Notes: generated by a model not told the origin, from the sequence alone. A stretch of DNA of 64,000 nucleotides from Aporhodopirellula aestuarii (GCF_023701485.1 NZ_JAMQBK010000039.1:1-64000), one strand, 5' to 3'. Counted from the stretch's first letter, positions 36,644 to 45,925 are shown. A program made the numbers and translations.

Positions 36644-37612
36644 ATGAGCATATCCAATCAAAACACACGCAACCAATCCGCGCAGGCTACCCTTTCACAC
36701 CCCAGCGAAGAATCGCGGGCTGAAGAAGAAGTTCTCGGCCAATACATCCCGCTGCTCTATCACTACAACATGCTGCAGGATGAGGATCGCGTCGGTGCCT
36801 TTCGCGACGCGATTGATTTGACCGTCCGGCCTGGAATGCATGTCGTCGAACTCGGTGGCGGCACCGGTGTCCTATCTTCATTCGCCGCACGGCGGGGGGC
36901 ACGGGTCACCTGTGTCGAGCGAAACCCAGAACTGGTAGCCACCTCGCGTCGCTTTCTTGCAGCGAACGGGCTCGCGGAACTGGTCAATGTCGTGCACGCC
37001 GATGCGGCGGAGTACGTACCATCTGAGCCGGTCGACGTGGTGGTGTGTGAAATGTTGCACGTCGGATTGCTGCGGGAAAAGCAAACCGAGGTAATTCATT
37101 CGTTTAAACAAAACTATCGTCGTGCGATGAACGCTCATTCGCGCTGCCCGGTCGCCCTGCCGGTCTTCCTCCCCGAAGTTTCGATCTTGATGGTACAGCT
37201 TGTCGAGCAGTCGTTCGACTTTGCGGGATATCATGCCCCGGTACCGATGTTCCAAGCACCAACGGCGGGACAAACCCGAACGATCGAACTTTCGGATCTG
37301 CATCCATACGCCAACCTCGCCTACGACGAAGCGATCCCCACACGATTTGCGGCTGCGATTCCGATCCAGCTCCGCTGCGACGGCCACGTCAACGCGATCC
37401 GGTTGGTCACGCAGAACGTTTTGACGATCGATGAACCCGCCCAACGCGCGATCACGTGGGCCAACCAATGTCTGGTTCTTCCGCTCGAAAAACCGCTCGA
37501 TTGTGAAGCCGCGACCGCGCTCACGGTCGCGTTTGATTATGCGGCTGGAGGAGCGATCGAGGAGTTGTCACAGTCGCTTCAAGTCGACGTGGTTGCAACT
37601 GTAACCAACTAG
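36644..37612 (+). CDS. SAM-dependent methyltransferase, PRMT-like
   Basis: 322 residues from the ATG at 36644 (GTG 36635 possible). SAM-binding motif I is VVELGGGTGVLSSFAARRGA, motif II CVERNPELV, and the later VVVCEMLHVGLLREKQ resembles the double-E loop of protein arginine methyltransferases. The first 40 residues are polar. The target could be a protein or a small molecule. Single gene between two divergent or convergent neighbours. Confidence 0.8.
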   Translation: MSISNQNTRNQSAQATLSHPSEESRAEEEVLGQYIPLLYHYNMLQDEDRVGAFRDAIDLTVRPGMHVVELGGGTGVLSSFAARRGARVTCVERNPELVATSRRFLAANGLAELVNVVHADAAEYVPSEPVDVVVCEMLHVGLLREKQTEVIHSFKQNYRRAMNAHSRCPVALPVFLPEVSILMVQLVEQSFDFAGYHAPVPMFQAPTAGQTRTIELSDLHPYANLAYDEAIPTRFAAAIPIQLRCDGHVNAIRLVTQNVLTIDEPAQRAITWANQCLVLPLEKPLDCEAATALTVAFDYAAGGAIEELSQSLQVDVVATVTN

Positions 37613-37613
37613 T

Positions 37614-37642
37614 ACTTCGGGGCTCGGCGGGGTTTCCGAAGT
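37614..37642. terminator. possible bidirectional hairpin between convergent genes
   Basis: A 7-bp perfect stem (ACTTCGG at 37614-37620, CCGAAGT at 37636-37642) begins 2 bases after the methyltransferase stop; the loop is 15 bases and no T-run follows. Weak terminator candidate for the region between two convergent genes. Confidence 0.22.
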
Positions 37643-37768
37643 GAACCGCACCGCATGCGCGTCCAGGCGTGGTGCGCCGCCTGAGGTTTGGCAGATTTCG
37701 GCTCACTCTTTTGGAAGTGTGGAATTCTGAGACGCCGATAGGATGCTCGTTTCGCCAACGACCAGCGG

Positions 37769-40432
37769 TTATGGGATCGAGACCTTACCCCAGAACGGAC
37801 GAACCCGGTCGGCTCGCGTGCGGGTGTCCTCGAGTAGCATGTCGATCTCGCCAGAGAACTGGAAGTTGCTGCGACGATTTCGATAGCGAACGGTGATCTG
37901 GTCGCCGAAATCGAGCGGCATGTCCGGTGACAACCAAACCGTGAACGCGGTACTCGGGGCCTGCGAGATTCGGATTTCATTGTTGGCGCCGACGCTGGCC
38001 GAAACCTTGGCGTGTTTGGGCGATGAGACGGCGTCCCACAAGATCGGATCCATCACCGTATCGGGTAACGATTCGTCCCATTCCAACCACCAAAAGAAGC
38101 GATCACCGGCCCGCATCGAAGCCACTTCGATCGATTCAGGTAGTCTCGGTCGACGGTGCTCGGATGTTTTCATCCAATCAAAAATGCGTCCACTCTCTTC
38201 GTAAAAGAACTCTTTGCCGCGTCCGCGATACAGCACGACCATCGCATCGTGTTGGTACGACATGTAGTCATCGTAGACGGCTCCGTTACGCTTAAGCGGT
38301 CGGCCGTCTTTCTCTCCCATCACGATGTAGGTGGGCATGTAGACGGCGTTGACGTCGTAATGCAGCAAGGTCTTGCGCGGCTCGGCGCTGATCGAGATCA
38401 TTCCGGCCCAGATGTCAGGATGGGATAGCGCGATGTCCCACGCCGCGGCGCCGCCGGCACCGTGACCGCCGATGAACACCCGATCGGCATCAATTGAGAA
38501 TCTTCGCATCGCACTGCGGAGGCTTCGTAACACCGCGTCGTGCTCCCGCATCGTGTACTCGTAGCTTTGTTGCCCGCCGCGTGTCCACCGCGGCGCGACG
38601 ACGATGAAGCCGTTTTGCGCTGCCCGACCCAGACGCACGTGATCCGGCATTGGAGGCTGCGTCGTTTCTGTGTCAGCGGCTTCAACGGCAGCTGATTCGT
38701 CGGGAGCCAAGAACTGTTTGGACGCAACGCCCGCCCACCAGTTTAACTGCGTTTCAGCAGCCGCACCCGCGGCGTGCAACGCCACAACACAAGGGTAAGG
38801 CCTCAGCGGATCGTACTCCGGTGGCAGCTGCACGACGTAAGAAGGTTCCGGAATATCAAACGGTTTCGTTACCGTCAGTGAGTTGTAGTCGTCCTGGTTC
38901 AGGCCGACGTGATACATGCCTTGGACATGGGGGTCAGGAACCGCGTCGATCGGCACATGGAATGCGGCATCACTGGACTCCATCGCGTCCTCGCTGCCAC
39001 GGTGAATCGCGATGGCTTGATCGCTCGCCATTGGTGGCGGCAGTAGCGGCAGTAGTTTGGCGATCAGTTCCGCACGGGTTGCTTCGAGCGTTTTTAATTT
39101 TGCCAAAATCGCCGCACGTGCGCCGGGATTCGGATGAGCAAGAAATTGTTGGACGAGATCACGGACTTCGATCAGGGAGATCGTCAGTGTCAGGTTCTGT
39201 TCGCCTGACCCGCTGCCGAGAATCCATCCGGCAATCGCCAGCGCCACACGCTGACGGGCAGCGGTGGCCTCGTTGGTTCCTAACCGGATGAAATCGCTCA
39301 GTCGGTTGAGCGTGTTTGCAGACAGCTTGTCATCGATTTCATCGGCGATCGGTTTCAGCGCCGCTTGGTCTGCGGCCGGTAAATCGGCCAGGAGTTTGCG
39401 AAGCAGTGCGACGGTTTCATCGCGTTGTGTTCGGATCTTAGCGATGGCGGTCAGTTCGTCCTGCACCCGCAATCGCGTGACCCGGCCGACTCGGCCGAGT
39501 GGGAATTGCTTGAGGATCGCTTCGGCCAACCGAGGTTGCCCCGACTCGCGGCGCAATTGGGCCTGCTCGATCAACTGCATCGCTTGGCGTTCGACGAGCG
39601 CGGTGAGTTGCGGGCGAAGTTCTTCCTGCTCGGGAAATTGGTTGAGAATGGATTGCAGCTCTTTCCTGGCGTCTCCGTACCGTTCCGCTTCCATGAAGAA
39701 CCGCACCGTCTCGAGTCGTTCGTCCGGATTGTTCGGATCCAAACGCTTCTGGAATATCCGTAGTAGCGACGGAGTGTCGATCGATTCGGTGGCGACCCGC
39801 ATGTCTAACCGGATCGATTTCTCTGCCTTGAGCGTCTCGAGTTTTGCATAGCGAGCTGTCAGTTCGGTCAGCCCTTGATGCAAGATGGTCGGAGAACCAT
39901 CGACACCACGAACGGTAAGTTCGCGTCGTCCATATGCGTTGAGTGGTGAGACTCCGAGGATCCTACCGATTGAACCAACCTCATCGCCTCCATCGGCGAC
40001 CGGTTGGGGGAACTCGATACGCAGTCCCAAGTCCGGTACGTCGACCGGTGCGTTGTTGACCATCCCTCGACGGTGAATGTAAGTGCGTCGCAGGCCGTCA
40101 TCGACCATCCAAATCGGGCGTGATTGGATTCCGCCGTCTGCTCCGAGCGAAAACGAGTTTTGATCGAGAGTTGCAATCTCGATGTAGACGCCGCGAAGCG
40201 TGATCCCGTTTCGAAGCGTGATCAATTGCTCGGCCTGAACCGCGTTGGCCGAAGCCAACGCAACGACGAAACATGCCAGGAGCATGGTCCAGGGGGCACG
40301 CGTGACGCCGGACACGCCCACCGAAATGAATGCACTTGCCGATTTCAGCGCCGTGTTGTGCCGGGATACCACGCCACATTCGACGCGACTGACCGGGCCG
40401 CGTTTTGAGAAGCGATCAGAGGTGGACATCAT
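37769..40432 (-). CDS. exported protein with alpha/beta-hydrolase (prolyl-oligopeptidase-like) C-terminus, apparently lacking the nucleophile
   Basis: 887 residues. A signal-type hydrophobic stretch ends near VQA at residue 67. About 400 residues of helical, TPR-like or uncharacterised sequence follow. Residues about 540-800 look like an esterase/prolyl-oligopeptidase domain (YVVQLPPEYDPLRPYPCVVALHAAG; RVFIGGHGAGGAAAWDIALSHPD). The nucleophile elbow reads GHGAG, so Gly stands at the normal Ser position (residue 658), and YRGRGKEFFYEE has Lys where many relatives have His. It probably binds but does not hydrolyse. Its start overlaps the ECF sigma gene by 4 bases (ATGA), implying coupled expression. 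Confidence 0.82.
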   Translation of the reverse strand: MMSTSDRFSKRGPVSRVECGVVSRHNTALKSASAFISVGVSGVTRAPWTMLLACFVVALASANAVQAEQLITLRNGITLRGVYIEIATLDQNSFSLGADGGIQSRPIWMVDDGLRRTYIHRRGMVNNAPVDVPDLGLRIEFPQPVADGGDEVGSIGRILGVSPLNAYGRRELTVRGVDGSPTILHQGLTELTARYAKLETLKAEKSIRLDMRVATESIDTPSLLRIFQKRLDPNNPDERLETVRFFMEAERYGDARKELQSILNQFPEQEELRPQLTALVERQAMQLIEQAQLRRESGQPRLAEAILKQFPLGRVGRVTRLRVQDELTAIAKIRTQRDETVALLRKLLADLPAADQAALKPIADEIDDKLSANTLNRLSDFIRLGTNEATAARQRVALAIAGWILGSGSGEQNLTLTISLIEVRDLVQQFLAHPNPGARAAILAKLKTLEATRAELIAKLLPLLPPPMASDQAIAIHRGSEDAMESSDAAFHVPIDAVPDPHVQGMYHVGLNQDDYNSLTVTKPFDIPEPSYVVQLPPEYDPLRPYPCVVALHAAGAAAETQLNWWAGVASKQFLAPDESAAVEAADTETTQPPMPDHVRLGRAAQNGFIVVAPRWTRGGQQSYEYTMREHDAVLRSLRSAMRRFSIDADRVFIGGHGAGGAAAWDIALSHPDIWAGMISISAEPRKTLLHYDVNAVYMPTYIVMGEKDGRPLKRNGAVYDDYMSYQHDAMVVLYRGRGKEFFYEESGRIFDWMKTSEHRRPRLPESIEVASMRAGDRFFWWLEWDESLPDTVMDPILWDAVSSPKHAKVSASVGANNEIRISQAPSTAFTVWLSPDMPLDFGDQITVRYRNRRSNFQFSGEIDMLLEDTRTRADRVRPFWGKVSIP

Positions 40433-41589
40433 GAAACCGACGTCAGTGTTCGCTGGACCAACACGGCTTCATCGTGAAATGCATCCGGCAGTCCGTTGCC
40501 GTTCGCGTTGACGTTCTCGTCGGAGTTGTCAGGCGACAACGAGTTCCGTGGCATTGAGGACGTTTCGGTCGCGGCAAGGTCACACTGAAACAGGTAAGCG
40601 ACCCGTTGGAGCGTTTTCCCAAGCGGCTCAATTCCCATTCGCAAATGGTTGATTGTCGGTTTGGTTTCTTGCACCCAATCGGCGACTGGCAGGGCGTGAA
40701 TGTCATCGACGGTGAAGTCGGCACGGGAGAACGAGTCGAGCGATACCAGTTGCCAATCGACATGGATGCTCGGATTCTCCGGTGCAGTCAATGGTGATGT
40801 TGCGTCGCTTGCCAGGCCGCCCAAGACGGTTTCGTTCGACGGTGCGAATGTGCCCCCGGGGACGGAGGCCGTTTGGTTCGATCCCGACAGGCCTTCTCCA
40901 ACTGGGCCCTCTCCCACCGGGCCGCGAGTGCCGATCCAAAATCCCGCGAGAACGAACAGCGAGGCGACCCAGGTCGCCGCGGCTTTGCGAGTGGACGCGC
41001 CGCGACGCACGGTCGTTGATGGCAGTTCGGGCTCGTTTCCACCGAGCGTGTTTTGCATCGCAAGCTTGGCGCGACGGACCCACGTCTTGACCGTGCCCGT
41101 GGAGCGTCCCATTACGGATGCGGCTTCCGGGTACGAAAGTTCTTTGCCGTGGACGAGTTCGAACGCTTGACGCTGTTGATCGGGCAGGCGACGCAGTGCG
41201 TGGGTGAGTTGTTCGTCGAGTGAGGCACGCTGGGCAACATCCGGTTGCGACTTGGTATCCGCGACGGCTTCATCAATGCGGTCGACGGAATGATCTATCC
41301 TTCGGCGGGATAGAAACGTGCGGCAACGATTGGCCGCAATGGTTACCAGCCACGGTTCGAGCGGGCGATGTGATTCAACACGCGGCAGCGCGAGCGCGGC
41401 ACGGCGAAACGTTTCCTGGGTGATGTCTTCGGCGTCGTGGTGATGGCCGAGATATCGCAAACAAACGCGATAGACCATTTGCCGATGTCGTTCGAAGATC
41501 TCTGTGAACGCCGCTTCGTCTTGTTGTCGACATCGATCGACCAATGCGGCGTTGGATAGAACCGCGAAAGATTCGGGAGGCGGGCTCAT
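40429..41589 (-). CDS. ECF sigma factor with membrane-anchored C-terminal extension
   Basis: 386 residues. Region 2 (FTEIFERHRQMVYRVCLRYL, DAEDITQETFRRAA) and region 4 (LRRLPDQQRQAFELVHGKEL, SVMGRSTGTVKTWVRRAKLAM) are complete in the first 185 residues. After a basic linker, a membrane helix lies at about 207-226 (KAAATWVASLFVLAGFWIGT) and 160 further residues, probably periplasmic, have no known domain. This resembles a sigma factor with a built-in membrane anchor, possibly an anti-sigma-like control. It overlaps the hydrolase-fold gene by 4 bases. Confidence 0.88.
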   Translation of the reverse strand: MSPPPESFAVLSNAALVDRCRQQDEAAFTEIFERHRQMVYRVCLRYLGHHHDAEDITQETFRRAALALPRVESHRPLEPWLVTIAANRCRTFLSRRRIDHSVDRIDEAVADTKSQPDVAQRASLDEQLTHALRRLPDQQRQAFELVHGKELSYPEAASVMGRSTGTVKTWVRRAKLAMQNTLGGNEPELPSTTVRRGASTRKAAATWVASLFVLAGFWIGTRGPVGEGPVGEGLSGSNQTASVPGGTFAPSNETVLGGLASDATSPLTAPENPSIHVDWQLVSLDSFSRADFTVDDIHALPVADWVQETKPTINHLRMGIEPLGKTLQRVAYLFQCDLAATETSSMPRNSLSPDNSDENVNANGNGLPDAFHDEAVLVQRTLTSVS

Positions 41590-41623
41590 CAGTTGAATAG
41601 CCGTTGAGGGAATCGAAATGATT

Positions 41624-42370
41624 TCAGCGTCCGCTAAAGAAACGCTTTAACGCGTCATCGGCGGCGTCCCGAGAAGTTTCCTGCATGACCTTCTTGAGTC
41701 CCTCAGGCAGCTTGCCGGGTTTCTGTTTCTTTGGCGGTACGAATTTCTTGGACTTCTCTGATTCGTCCTCGATCCCCGTATCTTGGGTCGCGTTGATATC
41801 ATTTTCCGCACCCTCTTTGGACGGCATGATCGCTTCGCTAACCGACAGGTCGTCGCTGTCGGCACCCGTGTTCGCTTGCATTTCATTAAGCGTGAGCTGA
41901 CGGGTCTCGGGGTCGTTCATCTTGCGAACCCGGTCGATTGCGTCGGCCTCATCGAGCCACGAGCTGACGTCGACTTCTTCAAACCGACTGTCCGATGTGC
42001 CCTCGGAATGTGTCCGAGCGGCAGCTTCGGCGACGCTCTTGACTTCAGGTTTCTTGGCCGCGTGTAGGCCGTGTTCGATCACCAATGCAAACGTGAGCTT
42101 GCCGATGCGGAGGATGTCGCCGTCCTTGAGCACCTTCGCTTTGTCAGGCGGTAGACGCTTGTCGTTAACAAACGTTCCGTTGCGGCTCTTGAGGTCTTGG
42201 ACAAGCACTCGGCCGTTTTGGACAGCGATGATGCAATGTTTACGGCTAACCGATTCGCTTTTAGGACGGAGTTGGCAGGAGTCGCTTCGACCAATGACGA
42301 ACTTCTCTTGGCCTATTTCGATTTCCTTACCTTTTAGGCTGCCTGTTTCAACTCGGAGTCTTATTTTCAT
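41624..42370 (-). CDS. FHA-domain protein
   Basis: 248 residues. Residues about 5-95 form a forkhead-associated domain (FVIGRSDSCQLRPKSESVSRKH, then DLKSRNGTFVN), with the Arg, Ser, His and Asn residues that bind phosphothreonine. The rest is Ser/Asp/Glu-rich, with a Lys/Pro-rich stretch near residue 215. A cytoplasmic phospho-reader; it could serve the Ser/Thr kinases of the genome, for example the one at 24665. No signal peptide. It lies downstream of a gene-free tract. Confidence 0.88.
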   Translation of the reverse strand: MKIRLRVETGSLKGKEIEIGQEKFVIGRSDSCQLRPKSESVSRKHCIIAVQNGRVLVQDLKSRNGTFVNDKRLPPDKAKVLKDGDILRIGKLTFALVIEHGLHAAKKPEVKSVAEAAARTHSEGTSDSRFEEVDVSSWLDEADAIDRVRKMNDPETRQLTLNEMQANTGADSDDLSVSEAIMPSKEGAENDINATQDTGIEDESEKSKKFVPPKKQKPGKLPEGLKKVMQETSRDAADDALKRFFSGR

Positions 42371-43106
42371 TTCTACCCTTCGCGATCGACGAAGATTGCC
42401 ACCGGGGTCATTCCCGTGGTTTTGGCGACTGTCCCACTATTCGGTGAACGACCGAGGTGGCAGCCAACGTTTCTACGCTAGACATTCACCGAACGCTCAT
42501 CGTCCAAGAACGTTCGCACGCATTGAGCACGTCGCAAATCGATCCCGCAGGGCGACACCGTTTTAACCTAATCGTACTCGCCCTTGCATACTTTGGGGGC
42601 GTAGAATTCCATTAGGGTAAGTGTATCGGCCTGTGGGCACCACTGCGGGTTGTTACGCGGGCGCAAATTTCCACTTGAAAAATTGTCTGCTCCCTTATGT
42701 GAGGGGGCCTTTTCTTGTGGTTTTGCGACTGGTCCGCGTTTGTCTGTGCCGTGCTTAGAGGCGTCTTCATTGTTAGCGTTTGGGAAGTCTTGGCCGCTAG
42801 GTTAATCAAAATGATAACGGACGCCTACACTCGCGGTGCTGATGTTATCTGGCTGCTCAAAATGCAACTGCTGAGCGTCTCGTCAGCGAGGTGTTCGCGG
42901 ACATGAATGCGGCAACGAGAACAGGCGATGTGCAGGAGGGGTTGCGCATCTGGCTTATAAAATTGAGGGTTTCGGCGGCTCACTCACCCACTGTCTTCCA
43001 GGTAGACGCATGAGCATCTTCTCGCCGAAGGCGTTGAGTCACCAGGGATCGATTCGACGACGGCCACTATGAGATACCCGGCCGGCCGGTCGGCGCGGAA
43101 CGGATG

Positions 43107-43136
43107 GTTGCCGGCTACTCCGTTACCGGCCACTCC
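43107..43136. repeat. imperfect tandem 15-mer
   Basis: GTTGCCGGCTACTCC is followed directly by GTTACCGGCCACTCC: 13 of 15 bases match. It lies in a gene-free tract. Confidence 0.55.
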
Positions 43137-43326
43137 ATAGAATAGAACTGTTTGGGTTCTGCCAGACGAAGCCACCTAAGGATTCTGCTTGTTTGGACAG
43201 ACCGCCGAGAGATTGGTGGCAGGTCACTACTGCCCGGTGGCCACGATCCAACGGGGCTCGAAACACCCGGCTTTCGCATCGGACGTGTTTCGGGGGCATT
43301 GTTTCAGGGGCTTGTGTCCCAGAGCC

Positions 43327-43363
43327 GTGGTTTGCCGGACCTCGTGGTTTGCCGGACCTCGTG
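43327..43363. repeat. perfect tandem 17-mer
   Basis: GTGGTTTGCCGGACCTC occurs twice in a row, followed by GTG of a third copy. Perfect copies suggest a recent slippage or duplication event, in a tract with no gene. Confidence 0.75.
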
Positions 43364-43463
43364 CACCACCTTTGGAAGGGGCGGTGTTGCGGGTCACATT
43401 GGCGTTTGATTTGAGCGGACAAGCCGTTTCAAACGCCGTGCGTTTCGTCGAGCGAAAAGCGGT

Positions 43464-43712
43464 CTAGGCAGGCGGATTGAGCTCTTGGAGCGATTTGCCG
43501 AGACGCTTTTGGCTGGTTCCCTTGCGAGTGACACGCTTGCGTGAGGCCGCGCCGCTCGATTTGCCCGCAGGGTCGCCTAACAATGCGGCGACTTCGGGGT
43601 TCAGTTCAGCGGCGTTGTCGGGGGTCCCGATTTGTTCGACCGCGTCGCTAACGCCGAGCAGCACGGATTGGCGAACGCCATCGCGGAGCCAGTCAAAAAA
43701 GTTGAAGTTCAT
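43464..43712 (-). CDS. small hypothetical protein
   Basis: 82 residues from the ATG at 43712 (MNFNFFDWLRDGVRQSVLLG); an ATG at 43727 adds five. The N-terminal 25 residues are amphipathic, FDWLRDGVRQSVLLGVSDAVEQIG, and the C-terminal half is basic and Ser/Lys-rich. Codon use is like the neighbours, and the N-terminus looks selected rather than random. No known family. It is divergent from rpsA (327-base gap). Confidence 0.55.
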   Translation of the reverse strand: MNFNFFDWLRDGVRQSVLLGVSDAVEQIGTPDNAAELNPEVAALLGDPAGKSSGAASRKRVTRKGTSQKRLGKSLQELNPPA

Positions 43713-43727
43713 GGTCTTGTGTTCCAA

Positions 43728-44054
43728 AAAACAGGGCGATTTGAAGTGGGTGGCGGGTGTGGCGTGACGGCATTGGACGTCGAAACGTCACCGCCAGACC
43801 GAACCCGTTGGTATTTGGCCTTTCGCTTTTAAGAAAGCCGCGAGGGGGATGTCCATAGCGAAGCTGAGAATCTCCCCCGACTTTCCACCACAACGCCGTT
43901 GTGACGGTTTTGCTTGTTTGGTAGCCTACGCAACTAGGCGCCACGTGCCGTCAATCCGGCCCATTTCAACAATCTCCTTTAACCCCCTCGGGATGAACCC
44001 CGCGAGCCCTGTGGCCGGTACTCGCTTGTTTTCGTTCATCCCTGGTAATGATTC
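43728..44054 (+). promoter_or_regulatory. leader and promoter region of rpsA
   Basis: 327 bases. A 15-base palindrome (CACAACGCCGTTGTG, 43889-43903) overlaps TTGTGA at 43899; 17 bases further TAGCCT at 43922-43927 gives a weak sigma70-like pair. No strong Shine-Dalgarno precedes the rpsA ATG, as is common for rpsA mRNAs, whose translation is often autoregulated by S1. No gene is evident in the region. Confidence 0.3.
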
Positions 44055-45854
44055 ATGGTCAACCGCAACCTCATCCGCTCACTCGAAGACGACGACATCC
44101 TCGCAGATTTGGCCCTCATGGCTCCGGAGGATGAAGTCGAAGAATGGATGATCGAGAATTTTGCTGCGGAGCAGCAAGACTACAACTCCGGAAACATCGT
44201 CGAAGGCCGGATTGTCGAAATCAATGACGAGTGGGCACTCGTCGACGTCGGCTTTAAGAGCGAAGGCACCGTCGGACTCGATGAATGGGGCCCCGACGAA
44301 GACGCCCCCAAAGTCGGCGACACAGTCAAAGTCCTCATCGAAGAGATGGAGGATGAACTCGGTGCCGCAGACGATCCTTACGGCATGATTTCGCTGAGCA
44401 AGCGAAAAGCCGAGAAGATCATCGAGTGGGAAGAAATGATGGAAACGGTTGCCGAGGGCCAAGTGGTCACCGGTACCGTTATTCGCAAAATCAAAGGTGG
44501 TTTGCTCGTCGACATCGGTGTCAACGTCTTCCTGCCGGGCAGCCAAGTTGATATCCGTCGTCCCGGCGACATCGGCGACTTCATCGGTCGCGTTGTCCAA
44601 GCCGAAGTGCTCAAGATCGACGATACCCGCCGCAACATCGTTATCAGCCGTCGTAGCCTGATCGAACGGCAACGTGAAGAAGATCGCACGTACCTGATGC
44701 AGGAACTCGAGATCGGTCAGATCCGCACCGGTATCGTCAAAAACATCGCCGACTTCGGTGCCTTCGTCGACCTCGGCGGAATCGACGGTTTGCTGCACAT
44801 CACCGACATGGCATGGGAACGCATCGGTCACCCGACCGAAATGGTTTCGATCGATCAAGAAATCGAAGTCAAGGTTCTGCACATCGACCGCGAAAAGCAA
44901 AAGATTGCTCTCGGTCTGAAGCAGAAGGACCGCAACCCGTGGGAAAACATCGAGTCGAAGTACCCTGTCGAATCACGGCACCCTGGCGAAGTCGTCAACG
45001 TGATGAGCTACGGTGCATTCGTCAAACTCGAACCGGGCATCGAAGGTCTGGTTCACATCAGCGAAATGAGCTGGACCAAACGCGTCAATCACCCGAGCGA
45101 ACTGGTCAACATTGGCGACAAGATCGAAGTCATGATCCTCGGTGTCGATCCCGAAGGTCAACAACTCTCGCTGGGTATGAAGCAAACGCTCAAGAACCCA
45201 TGGGACGAAGTCCTCGAGAAGTACCCAGAAGGCAAGGACGTCACCGGCAAGGTGCGTAACCTGACCAACTACGGTGCGTTTATCGAACTCGAAGAAGGTA
45301 TCGACGGATTGCTGCACGTCAGCGACATGTCCTGGACCCGCAAGATCGCTCACCCGAGCGAAGTTCTCGAGAAAGGCCAAGAGCTCGAGTGCCGTATCCT
45401 CAGCGTTGACGAGCAACGTCGTCGTATCGCCCTGGGACTCAAGCAACTCGACAACGACCCGTGGGATGGCGACATTCCAGACAAGTATCAGCCTGGCCAA
45501 CTGGTCAAAGGCGAAGTCACCAAGATCACCAACTTCGGTGTCTTCATCGGACTCGAAGATGGCCTCGAAGGTCTCCTTCACGTCAGCGAATTGGCTGATC
45601 ACAAGGTCGACGACCCAGAAGAAGTCGTCAAAGTTGGTGACCAAATCGAAGTCAAAGTGCTTCGCGTCGACACCGACGAACGCAAGATCGGCCTGTCGCT
45701 CAAACGCGTCGACTGGAGCGAAGAACAAGAGAAGTCGGCCGCAGCTGCCGAAGCAGCCGAATCCGGCGTTCCCGCAACGCTCGACGAAGGCAACCTCAAG
45801 GGTGGCCTCGGCAGCGCAGGACCCTTGTTCCCAACCGGTGGGGACGACAACTAA
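44055..45854 (+). CDS. rpsA: 30S ribosomal protein S1
   Basis: 599 residues, six S1 repeats. They begin near GNIVEGRIVEINDEWALVDVG, EGQVVTGTVIRKIKGGLLVD, IGQIRTGIVKNIADFGAFVD, RHPGEVVNVMSYGAFVKLEP, GKDVTGKVRNLTNYGAFIEL and GQLVKGEVTKITNFGVFIGL. Repeats 3-6 share the GAF...GLLHIS pattern for RNA binding; the first two are ribosome-binding and degenerate, as in E. coli S1 (557 residues). The C-terminal 50 residues are acidic and Ala-rich. S1 binds mRNA leaders and helps translation start. Single gene with its own terminator. Confidence 0.97.
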   Translation: MVNRNLIRSLEDDDILADLALMAPEDEVEEWMIENFAAEQQDYNSGNIVEGRIVEINDEWALVDVGFKSEGTVGLDEWGPDEDAPKVGDTVKVLIEEMEDELGAADDPYGMISLSKRKAEKIIEWEEMMETVAEGQVVTGTVIRKIKGGLLVDIGVNVFLPGSQVDIRRPGDIGDFIGRVVQAEVLKIDDTRRNIVISRRSLIERQREEDRTYLMQELEIGQIRTGIVKNIADFGAFVDLGGIDGLLHITDMAWERIGHPTEMVSIDQEIEVKVLHIDREKQKIALGLKQKDRNPWENIESKYPVESRHPGEVVNVMSYGAFVKLEPGIEGLVHISEMSWTKRVNHPSELVNIGDKIEVMILGVDPEGQQLSLGMKQTLKNPWDEVLEKYPEGKDVTGKVRNLTNYGAFIELEEGIDGLLHVSDMSWTRKIAHPSEVLEKGQELECRILSVDEQRRRIALGLKQLDNDPWDGDIPDKYQPGQLVKGEVTKITNFGVFIGLEDGLEGLLHVSELADHKVDDPEEVVKVGDQIEVKVLRVDTDERKIGLSLKRVDWSEEQEKSAAAAEAAESGVPATLDEGNLKGGLGSAGPLFPTGGDDN

Positions 45855-45889
45855 GTCTAAGTTGTCACTCTGGTTAGCAAATTAGCGAA

Positions 45890-45921
45890 AGGCCCGATCG
45901 GATTCCGATCGGGCCTTTTTT
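45890..45921 (+). terminator. strong intrinsic terminator after rpsA
   Basis: A perfect 12-bp stem (AGGCCCGATCGG / CCGATCGGGCCT) with a 3-base loop, followed by six T residues (45916-45921). It lies 35 bases after the rpsA stop. Confidence 0.92.
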
Positions 45922-45925
45922 CGTT

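Larger units (their letters stand above)
42371..43463. other. gene-poor tract with short repeats
   Basis: 1093 bases with only short, mutually contradictory reading frames and no coding-like pattern I trust. A 6-bp hairpin with a trailing T-run at 42690-42716 could be an intrinsic terminator on the plus strand, though no plus-strand gene precedes it. Repeats at 43107-43136 and 43327-43363 (separate entries). One frame at about 42842-43013 gives a 50-residue peptide containing MNAATRTGDVQEGLRIWLIK, with a stop but no good start, perhaps a gene remnant. It also should hold the FHA-gene promoter near 42371-42450. Confidence 0.4.

Noticed and set aside
42984-43175. Minus-strand 63-residue reading frame with a GVAGN repeat
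   Set aside because: The repeated GVAGN only reflects the DNA 15-mer repeat; there is no ribosome-binding site or neighbour and overlapping frames compete.
43123-43467. Several overlapping 70-100-residue frames on both strands
   Set aside because: They contradict each other, have odd composition (Cys/Trp/Arg-rich) and follow from high GC.
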